DNA of 64,000 nt, taken from NCBI RefSeq assembly GCF_900102105.1, contig NZ_FNBB01000007.1:1-64000 (forward strand), given 5' to 3'. The translations under genes were made by a program, and so were the position numbers. The notes beneath the pieces were generated by a model. It had not been told where the DNA came from. It did no database searches and saw nothing but the letters and a program-made list of their open reading frames with translations. Positions 57,822-64,000 of the stretch are shown in pieces. This stretch comes from Agrobacterium pusense. GTDB taxonomy: Bacteria > Pseudomonadota > Alphaproteobacteria > Rhizobiales > Rhizobiaceae. Position 1 is the stretch's first letter, and every line of letters starts with the position of its first letter.

Positions 57822-58556
57822 ATGACAGCCGCATCAGCCGACATCAGAACCTACAGACAGGAAAGACCGAAGGAGCGACACGCATTCGTTCAGATCGTTC
57901 TGCCGTTCTCGGGTTGCCTGCGTATCGATGTGGCAGGACGGCAAGATGAGTTGTCCATCGGGCGCGGCGTCTTTATCCACCGCGATCTTCCGCATACCCA
58001 GGAAGCCACGGCCATCAATCATTCGCTGGTGGTGGATATCGATGAATGCGTGATCCCCGAACAGACACTTGAAAAATTCGCTCACGCGCCCTTCCTCGAT
58101 ATTGGGCCTGAGACACGTCAATTGATAGCCTATATGCGCAGCCTGGTTCGAACGGATGGACGCCGCGACGATATTGCCGCCATTTGGGCGCCGCTGCTGG
58201 TTGACAGTCTTGCCAACAACAAGCGCGATATGCGCCAGCGCATGCGAAAGCTGAGCGAAGTCGTGAGGGCCGAGCCCTTCTTTCCGTGGACGATCGAGAT
58301 GCTGGCCTCTTGCGTGACGCTCAGCGACAGCCGCCTGCATGCGCTGTTTCTCGAAGAATTTGGTCTTCCCCCGCATCGGTGGCTTTCCGGGTTGCGCATG
58401 GAGAAGGTGTGCGTCCTGCTCAGCAACTCCGTCATGCCGATTTGCGAAATCGCGCTCAGGGCCGGTTTTTCCGACCAGACGGCACTGACACGGGCCATGC
58501 GCCTTGCGGTGGGAGAGACCCCCGCCGCGTATCGCCGCCGCCACGGCATTCATTAG
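57822..58556 (+). CDS. AraC-family transcriptional regulator
   Basis: A 244-residue regulator with an N-terminal cupin-like domain (DVAGRQDELSIGRGVFIH, HRDLPHTQEA) and a C-terminal double helix-turn-helix: VTLSDSRLHALFLEEFGLPP and ICEIALRAGFSDQTALTRAM. I start at 57822 (MTAASADIR) because the longer TTG start falls in the terminator. The DMT exporter gene follows on the same strand after 84 bases, a likely regulator-exporter pair. Confidence 0.88.
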   Translation: MTAASADIRTYRQERPKERHAFVQIVLPFSGCLRIDVAGRQDELSIGRGVFIHRDLPHTQEATAINHSLVVDIDECVIPEQTLEKFAHAPFLDIGPETRQLIAYMRSLVRTDGRRDDIAAIWAPLLVDSLANNKRDMRQRMRKLSEVVRAEPFFPWTIEMLASCVTLSDSRLHALFLEEFGLPPHRWLSGLRMEKVCVLLSNSVMPICEIALRAGFSDQTALTRAMRLAVGETPAAYRRRHGIH

Positions 58557-58640
58557 AACCGCTCACATTCGTCAGGAGTTTTTGTCAAGACAGCCGCAAC
58601 CGCCTGTGGCACATCGCTGACAAATGTGAATGCGGATGTG

Positions 58641-59576
58641 ATGGACATGAACAGGACTGGTCTCGGTGTTTTTTACGGCATAATGGCGGGTGCGCTCTGG
58701 GGCGGGATATTTCTCGCTCCGAAACTCGTGCCGGATTTTTCCGCCCTGCAGCTTTCCACGGCGCGCTACCTGACCTATGGGCTGATTTCGCTGGTCATCA
58801 TCGGGCCACGCCTCAAACAAGTGTCGGCGCGGTTTGGCGCGCGCGAATGGTTAGCGCTTGGCTGGCTGAGCGTGATCGGCAACATCGCCTACTATGTTTT
58901 CATCTCGACCGCGGTGAAATTGAGCGGCGTCGCCTTCACCTCAATCATCATCGGCTTCCTGCCTGTTGCCGTTACCATCATCGGCAGTCGCGACCACGGC
59001 GCCGTATCGCTGAAGCGGCTGTGGCCGTCGCTTGCCTTCGGCGCGATAGGCATTCTCGGCATCTCATGGCAGTCGCTGACGGAAAACGATGCGGGTCTGG
59101 ATATTTCTCGTGTCATCGGCCTTGCCTGCGCGCTCGGGGCGCTGGCTTCATGGACGGCTTTCGCCGTAGGCAATGCCCGCTGGCTGTCGCGCCTTCACGA
59201 TGTGAGCGCCGATGACTGGAACATGATGACGGGTGTAGTGACCGGCGGGCTTGCGCTGGCGCTCGCCATCCCCGCCTTCGCACTGGGTGGAGAAAGCCAC
59301 AGCACGGGCGACTGGCTGTATTTCGCCGCCATCGCCGCCGGGCTCGGCTTCACCGCGTCCATCCTCGGCAATGCCTTCTGGAACCGTATGAGCCGCATGC
59401 TGCCGCTTACCATGGTTGGGCAGATGATCCTGTTTGAAACGCTGTTTGCGCTGCTTTACGGCTTTCTCTGGGAAGGGCGTGGCCCGACGCTGGTCGAGGT
59501 CCTGGCGATCTGCTCGGTCGTGCTGAGCGTCGTGCTCTGCATGCGGGCGCACAGGCCTGAAAAGGTTGCGGCGTGA
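58641..59576 (+). CDS. DMT-superfamily (EamA) transporter
   Basis: A ~311-residue inner-membrane transporter with ten predicted helices in two EamA repeats (GIMAGALWGGIFLAPKLVPD; ACALGALASWTAFAVGNARW). Such proteins usually export amino acids or metabolites. The start is uncertain between 58626 (GTG) and the ATGs at 58641 or 58647. It is adjacent to an AraC regulator, which probably controls it. The substrate is unknown. Confidence 0.85.
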   Translation: MDMNRTGLGVFYGIMAGALWGGIFLAPKLVPDFSALQLSTARYLTYGLISLVIIGPRLKQVSARFGAREWLALGWLSVIGNIAYYVFISTAVKLSGVAFTSIIIGFLPVAVTIIGSRDHGAVSLKRLWPSLAFGAIGILGISWQSLTENDAGLDISRVIGLACALGALASWTAFAVGNARWLSRLHDVSADDWNMMTGVVTGGLALALAIPAFALGGESHSTGDWLYFAAIAAGLGFTASILGNAFWNRMSRMLPLTMVGQMILFETLFALLYGFLWEGRGPTLVEVLAICSVVLSVVLCMRAHRPEKVAA

Positions 59577-59635
59577 TCGGCCTGAAGGCCAAAAACAGAC
59601 GATTGCATTGATCCACGGCGCCGCGTCTCACGCAC

Positions 59636-59722
59636 CGTCATCCTCGGGAATATCCCAAGGATCTAGTCACCCATCGTCATTTCCATAGGTTGCAGATGCT
59701 CGGGGCAGGCCCGAGCATGACG
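59636..59722. repeat. Intergenic imperfect palindromic repeat, copy 2
   Basis: Starts cgtcatcctcgggaatatcc and ends ggcccgagcatgacg; the outer arms (cgtcatcctcggg / cccgagcatgacg) pair almost perfectly, with the middle containing ggttgcaga. It shares the arms and middle with copy 1 at 5685. It lies between convergent eamA and lipA in a gene-free 200 bases and could form a hairpin in RNA. Confidence 0.7.
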
Positions 59723-59780
59723 ATGGTGATAACATGAAGACTTCAAATCTCAATGCCGTATTGACGAACCTTTGCGTCGC

Positions 59781-60752
59781 TTATTCCGCAGCCGCCAGCA
59801 GCTTCTTTTCGCGTGCCGCACGCAGGCGTTCGAAATCGTCACCGGCATGGTGGGAAGAACGGGTCAGCGGGCTCGACGAAACCATCAGGAAGCCCTTGGT
59901 GTAAGCCACCGTCTCGTAGGACTTGAATTCCTCCGGCGTCACGAAGGCCTCGACCTTGTGGTGCTTGCGGGTGGGCTGCAGGTACTGGCCGATGGTCAGG
60001 AAGTCGACGTCAGCGCTGCGCAGATCGTCCATCAGCTGCAGCACTTCATTGCGCTCTTCACCGAGGCCAACCATGATGCCCGACTTGGTGAACATGGTGG
60101 GATCGAGTTCCTTCACCCGCTGCAGAAGGCGCACCGAGTGGAAATAGCGCGCACCCGGGCGGACCGTGAGGTAGTTGCCCGGAACCGTTTCCAGATTATG
60201 ATTGAAAACGTCGGGCTTTGCGGCAACGACACGTTCCAGCGCGCCGGGCTTCTTCAGGAAGTCGGGCGTGAGGATTTCGATCGTGGTCGTCGGAGAGGCT
60301 GCGCGGATCGCCCAGATCACCTTTTCGAAATGTTCAGCGCCGCCATCGGCGAGATCGTCACGGTCGACGGAGGTAATGACGACGTGGGAAAGTCCCATCT
60401 GCTTGACGGCCTTGGCGACATTTTCCGGCTCATTCATGTCGAGCGGATTGGGCTTGCCGGTCGCGACGTTGCAGAAGGCGCAGGCACGGGTGCATATTTC
60501 ACCCATGATCATGAAGGTCGCGTGCTTCTTGTCCCAGCATTCGCCGATATTCGGACAGCCGGCTTCCTCGCACACGGTCACCAGCTTGTGGCTGCGCACC
60601 AGTTCGCGCGTCTCGTGGTAACCCTTGGAGGTCGGCGCCTTGACGCGGATCCATTCGGGCTTGCGCATCACCTCGGTATCAGGCTTGTGCGCCTTTTCCG
60701 GGTGGCGGATACGCTTTTCGTCAGACGACGTCCTGTCGAGAATAGTGACCAT
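59781..60752 (-). CDS. lipA: Lipoyl synthase
   Basis: A 323-residue radical SAM enzyme that inserts two sulphurs into octanoyl groups to make lipoate. The N-terminal auxiliary cluster is [16 protein letters not shown], the radical-SAM cluster is [11 protein letters not shown]. The C-terminal RSSY is in [15 protein letters not shown] as the conserved RSS end. I start at 60752 ([13 protein letters not shown]) since earlier residues are not LipA-like. Supplies lipoate for PdhC downstream in function. Confidence 0.95.
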   Translation of the reverse strand: MVTILDRTSSDEKRIRHPEKAHKPDTEVMRKPEWIRVKAPTSKGYHETRELVRSHKLVTVCEEAGCPNIGECWDKKHATFMIMGEICTRACAFCNVATGKPNPLDMNEPENVAKAVKQMGLSHVVITSVDRDDLADGGAEHFEKVIWAIRAASPTTTIEILTPDFLKKPGALERVVAAKPDVFNHNLETVPGNYLTVRPGARYFHSVRLLQRVKELDPTMFTKSGIMVGLGEERNEVLQLMDDLRSADVDFLTIGQYLQPTRKHHKVEAFVTPEEFKSYETVAYTKGFLMVSSSPLTRSSHHAGDDFERLRAAREKKLLAAAE

Positions 60753-60854
60753 AAAAACCTGCTTCCATCGCCCTTGGCGATCCAGACATCTTTGGTGCGA
60801 TGCTTTAGAACAATTCCAGAAAAAGCGTAAGCCCCTTCCGGTCACGACGCCTTG

Positions 60855-61103
60855 TCAGCGCCGCACGAGCTTAGCCACGAACAGCAACAGGCTTGCGCCG
60901 ATGAAGGCGGTAACGAAATAACCGAGCCTGCTATCCTGCACGAAAACATCGAAGGTTCGCAGCACCGCAACAGCGACCACCGAACCGACAATGCCAAGGA
61001 CAATGTTCATGAAAATGCCGAAACGCATGTCCATGAGCTTGCCCGCAAGCCAGCCGGCGAGACCGCCGATGATGATTGCTGCAATCCAACCTACACTTTC
61101 CAT
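60855..61103 (-). CDS. GlsB/YeaQ/YmgE-family small membrane protein
   Basis: An 82-residue protein with three transmembrane helices (VGWIAAIIIGGLAGWLAGKL, MNIVLGIVGSVVAVAVL, YFVTAFIGASLLLFVAKL) and Gly-rich packing of the transglycosylase-associated protein family. I start at 61103 (MESVGWIAA). The family is stress-related in several bacteria; the function is unknown. It lies between lpdA and lipA. Confidence 0.82.
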   Translation of the reverse strand: MESVGWIAAIIIGGLAGWLAGKLMDMRFGIFMNIVLGIVGSVVAVAVLRTFDVFVQDSRLGYFVTAFIGASLLLFVAKLVRR

Positions 61104-61160
61104 TCCCACGCTCCCTGAAATAACAGCCCGCCTTAAGGCTGTATCGAGACATATGGGACA

Positions 61161-61185
61161 CCCGGCATGGTTAGACAATGCCGGG
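61161..61185 (-). terminator. Hairpin after lpdA
   Basis: A perfect stem cccggcat / atgccggg with a nine-base loop, about 14 bases after the lpdA stop. There is no strong T-run on the minus strand, so it is a moderate terminator or 3' stabiliser. Confidence 0.45.
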
Positions 61186-61198
61186 CATCACGCGGCAC

Positions 61199-62644
61199 TT
61201 ATGCGTTAAGCACACGTCCATAGGCATCGAGCACGCTTTCCTTCATCGATTCCGAAATGGTCGGATGCGGGAAGATCGTGTGCATCAAATCTTCTTCTGT
61301 CGTCTCCAGATTCATAGCAACGACGAAGCCCTGGATGAGTTCGGTCACTTCCGCCCCGACCATATGCGCGCCGAGCAGCTCGCCGGTCTTCTTGTCGAAG
61401 ATGGTCTTGACCATGCCCTGATCTTCACCCAGCGCGACAGCCTTGCCGTTCGCCGCAAAGGAGAAGCGGCCGACGCGGATATCGCGGCCCTGTTCCTTGG
61501 CCTTGGCTTCGGTGAGACCGACAGAAGCGACCTGCGGGTTGCAATAGGTGCAGCCGGGAATCTTCAGTTTGTCCATCGGGTGAACATTCGGCAGACCGGC
61601 GATCTTTTCGACGCAGATGACAGCCTCGTGCTCCGCCTTGTGGGCCAGCAGCGGCGGACCCGCGACATCGCCGATGGCGTAGATGCCGGGAACGTTGGTC
61701 TTGCCGTAGCCGTCGATGACGATAAAGCCGCGATCGGTCTTCACGCCGGCAGCTTCGAGGCCGATGCCTTCGATATTGGCAACGACCCCAACGGCAGAGA
61801 TCATGCGATCAGCCGTGATCTTTTCGGAAGAACCGTCCTTCTTCTCCAGCGTCGCGGTGACGGAGTTTGCGCCCTTTTCCACCTTGGAAACCTTGGTTTC
61901 CAGATGGATCTTCATGCCCTGCTTTTCGAGCTGCTTCTTGGCGAAGGTGGAGATTTCCGCGTCTTCGACAGGCATGACCTGGCTCATGATTTCGACAACG
62001 GTCACGTCCACACCCATGGTGCGGTAGAAGCTGGCGAATTCGATGCCAATCGCGCCGGAGCCCATGACGAGCAGCGACTTCGGCATTTCTTCTGGCTTCA
62101 TTGCCTCGAAATAGGTCCAGATCAGCTTGCCATCGGGCTCAATGCCGGGCAGCGCGCGCGGGCGGGCGCCCGTGGCGACGATGATGTGCTTGGCTGTATA
62201 AGTACCCTCGCCCAGCGTGTTCTTCGGAACCGGACCCTGCGGCTGCACCACCGGCTTGGTGGACTTGCCGACCACGATTTCGCCCGGCTTGGTGATCTTG
62301 GCTTCACCCCAGATGATATCGACCTTGTTCTTCTTGAACAGGAAACCGACGCCATTGTTCATGCGCGCCGCAATGCCGCGCGAGCGCGCCACGATTGCCT
62401 TGACGTCAGGCTTGATCGAGCCTTCCAGCGTCAGGCCGTAATCCTTGGCGTGGGTGGCGGTGTGCATGACATCGGCTGTGCGCAGCAGCGCCTTGGTGGG
62501 AATGCAGCCCCAGTTGGAGCAGATGCCGGCCAGATGCTCACGCTCCACGACGGCAACCTTCATGCCGAGCTGGGCTGCGCGGATCGCGGCAATGTAACCG
62601 CCCGGTCCCGAACCGATGATGATGACGTCATATGATTGAGCCAT
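61199..62644 (-). CDS. lpdA: Dihydrolipoamide dehydrogenase
   Basis: A 481-residue flavoprotein (E3 of pyruvate dehydrogenase and related complexes). The FAD fold opens VIIIGSGPGGYIAAIRAAQL; the redox cysteine pair is Cys42/Cys47 (ICSNWGCIPTK). NAD-binding LLVMGSGAIGIEFASF follows, and the C-terminal catalytic His is in HTIFPHPTISE. It lies downstream of pdhC, separated by the SGNH hydrolase. Confidence 0.95.
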   Translation of the reverse strand: MAQSYDVIIIGSGPGGYIAAIRAAQLGMKVAVVEREHLAGICSNWGCIPTKALLRTADVMHTATHAKDYGLTLEGSIKPDVKAIVARSRGIAARMNNGVGFLFKKNKVDIIWGEAKITKPGEIVVGKSTKPVVQPQGPVPKNTLGEGTYTAKHIIVATGARPRALPGIEPDGKLIWTYFEAMKPEEMPKSLLVMGSGAIGIEFASFYRTMGVDVTVVEIMSQVMPVEDAEISTFAKKQLEKQGMKIHLETKVSKVEKGANSVTATLEKKDGSSEKITADRMISAVGVVANIEGIGLEAAGVKTDRGFIVIDGYGKTNVPGIYAIGDVAGPPLLAHKAEHEAVICVEKIAGLPNVHPMDKLKIPGCTYCNPQVASVGLTEAKAKEQGRDIRVGRFSFAANGKAVALGEDQGMVKTIFDKKTGELLGAHMVGAEVTELIQGFVVAMNLETTEEDLMHTIFPHPTISESMKESVLDAYGRVLNA

Positions 62645-62701
62645 TGGAAATCCTGCCTTGTCCTATCGGGTCGCGAGCAGCGCCACGACCGGGAATTGTT
62701 C

Positions 62702-63346
62702 TTAAAGTCCGAGCATCATGCGGACGACGGGCTCCAGCCCCCGCCCGATGGCCCGCGTATTTTCAGCATCGAGATGAACGCCATCCACCGGCGTCGTTCG
62801 GGCGACGGAACCCGCATCGAAAAAGCCGCAATCAAGCTCGTCGGCCAGATCCCGATAAACGGACGCCAGCATCGCCGATTCATCGATCGCATCGCGAAAG
62901 ATCGCGCCCATGAACGGATTGGCCGTTTCACACAGCTGTGGCGGTGCGACGATCAGCACGTCAGGCGCTTCCCAGTCCGGCACCTGCCAGATGTGGTTGC
63001 GCGTGAGCTTCACCAGCCGTTCGACACCCTTCATGGCAACGATCGCCGATCCGTGGATTGACGGCTTCAGGTCGTTGGTGCCGAGCATTATAATCACCAG
63101 ATCCAGCGGCGCATGGCTGTGCAACAACGTCGGAAGAACCCGCGCGCCGTTGCGATCGCAATCGGCGGTGTTGTCGTCATAGGCGGTGGTGCGACCACCC
63201 AGACCTTCGTGAATCACATGCACGTCAGGACCGAGCGCCTTCTGTAAGACGCTCGGCCAAAGATCGTCATGGCTGTGCCGGCCACCCGTTTCCGCATTTG
63301 ATCCCCAGGTTAGGGAATCGCCAAAGCAGAGGACCGACTTCACCAT
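62702..63346 (-). CDS. SGNH/GDSL-family hydrolase (arylesterase-like)
   Basis: A 214-residue hydrolase with block I FGDSLTWGS, block III MLGTNDLKP and block V DGVHLDAEN; catalytic Ser, Asp and His are all in place. No signal peptide is visible, so it is cytosolic. It resembles bacterial arylesterases. It is inserted between pdhC and lpdA on the same strand, separated from each by 12 and 57 bases, and shares their transcript if one exists. Confidence 0.88.
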   Translation of the reverse strand: MVKSVLCFGDSLTWGSNAETGGRHSHDDLWPSVLQKALGPDVHVIHEGLGGRTTAYDDNTADCDRNGARVLPTLLHSHAPLDLVIIMLGTNDLKPSIHGSAIVAMKGVERLVKLTRNHIWQVPDWEAPDVLIVAPPQLCETANPFMGAIFRDAIDESAMLASVYRDLADELDCGFFDAGSVARTTPVDGVHLDAENTRAIGRGLEPVVRMMLGL

Positions 63347-63358
63347 CTCACTCTCCGA

Positions 63359-64000
63359 TCAAACCAGCATGCCCATCGGGTTCTCGATGTAGCGCTTGAA
63401 GGCACCGATCAGTTCGGCTCCGAGCGCGCCATCGACGCAACGGTGGTCGGTGGAGAGCGTGACCGTCATGACGTTGGCGATCTTGATCTCGCCATTCTTG
63501 ACGACAGCGCGTTCTTCACCCGCGCCGACCGCCAGGATGGTGGCATGTGGCGGGTTGATGACGGCGGAGAAGCTCTTGACGCCCATCATGCCCATGTTGG
63601 ACACGGCGGTCGTGCCACCCTGATATTCCTCGGGCTTCAGCTTGCGCTCTTTCGCGCGCTTGCCGTAGTCCTTCATCTCGTTGGAGATGGTGGAGAGCGA
63701 CTTCTGCTCGGCCTTGCGGATGATCGGCGTTATCAGGCCACCCGGAATGGAAACGGCGACGCCGACATCCGAATGCTTATGCTTGACCATGGCGCTTTCC
63801 GTCCAGGAGACGTTGGCGTCAGGCACGTCACGAAGCGCCAGCGCCAGCGCCTTGATGACCATGTCGTTGACCGACAGCTTGTAGGCCGGCTTGCCGTCCT
63901 TTTCAGGGGCAGCGGCGTTGAGCTGGGCGCGCAGCGCCAGAAGCGTATCCAGTTCGCAATCGACCGAAACGTAGAAATGCGGAACGGTCTGCTTGGATTC
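63359..64000 (-). CDS. pdhC: Pyruvate dehydrogenase E2, C-terminal part (cut by window edge)
   Basis: The frame is open to the last base, giving 213 residues of the dihydrolipoamide acetyltransferase catalytic domain. The catalytic His/Asp are in STDHRCVDGALGAEL, and HFYVSVDCELDTLLALR, SVNDMVIKALALALRD, and YQGGTTAVSNMGMMGV are standard for this domain. The N-terminal lipoyl and E1/E3-binding domains lie outside the window. It ends in the usual MLV. Confidence 0.93.
   Translation of the reverse strand, partial: ESKQTVPHFYVSVDCELDTLLALRAQLNAAAPEKDGKPAYKLSVNDMVIKALALALRDVPDANVSWTESAMVKHKHSDVGVAVSIPGGLITPIIRKAEQKSLSTISNEMKDYGKRAKERKLKPEEYQGGTTAVSNMGMMGVKSFSAVINPPHATILAVGAGEERAVVKNGEIKIANVMTVTLSTDHRCVDGALGAELIGAFKRYIENPMGMLV

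Overview
The window looks like chromosomal DNA of a Rhizobiaceae bacterium, most likely the Agrobacterium tumefaciens/fabrum complex. The basis is the block dusB(nifR3)-ntrB-ntrC-ntrY-ntrX-trkA-hfq-hflX, the fused ispDF gene, the pdhC-lpdA-lipA order, a fixGHIS cassette, rhizobial-style FixK and LexA sites, and even GC-rich codon use. The species call is inference. The window is gene-dense (about 66 protein genes, one tRNA) and mostly core genome. Both ends are cut: a transposase at the left and pdhC at the right.

Layout, left to right. 1-430: start of an insertion-sequence transposase. 0.6-10 kb, all minus strand: a ClC channel/transporter, an MBL-fold hydrolase, TatD and metG, then holB and tmk, a D,D-carboxypeptidase-like protein whose SxN and KTG motifs are lost, and an RlpA lipoprotein. 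10.1-12.8 kb: a small exported protein, tRNA-Ser with a clear promoter, a candidate structured small RNA, and small membrane or zinc-ribbon proteins. 12.9-18.5 kb: an intact D,D-carboxypeptidase with a SPOR domain, gyrA and a MarC-family protein. 18.6-27 kb: an HPP-CBS protein, ssb and uvrA diverging around a LexA box, a DUF72 protein, dusA, an FAH-family hydrolase and a gamma-carbonic anhydrase homologue. 27-30.5 kb: zinc uptake and its regulator (zur-znuB-znuC diverging from znuA over a Zur-like box). 30.5-35.7 kb: a LacI regulator, beta-mannosidase and aldo/keto reductase, a probable mannoside catabolic unit with a LacI-type operator. 36-42.4 kb: gnd and fixGHIS with a FixK/FNR box. 42.5-54.3 kb: hflX, hfq, trkA, ntrXY, ntrBC and dusB. 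54.5-64 kb: ispDF, pncC, a RatA-like protein, an AraC regulator with a DMT exporter, lipA, a GlsB-like protein, lpdA, an SGNH hydrolase and pdhC.

The genes form several working units: nitrogen control (dusB-ntrBC and ntrYX), Zur-controlled zinc import, assembly of the cbb3 oxidase under low oxygen (fixGHIS), SOS repair (uvrA), peptidoglycan work (two Dac paralogues and RlpA), and pyruvate dehydrogenase with its lipoate supply (pdhC, lpdA, lipA).

The most unusual object is hfq at 44822-45304. It encodes two complete Hfq domains in one 160-residue chain, repeated with a period of exactly 76 codons. The two copies differ at many silent sites, so a recent duplication or assembly error is unlikely. 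Other points of interest are the carboxypeptidase lacking KTG, a ZnuC ATPase with a 71-residue histidine-rich tail, a ClC protein lacking the internal proton glutamate, the candidate small RNA near 11.29-11.37 kb, and two degenerate copies of an intergenic palindromic repeat.
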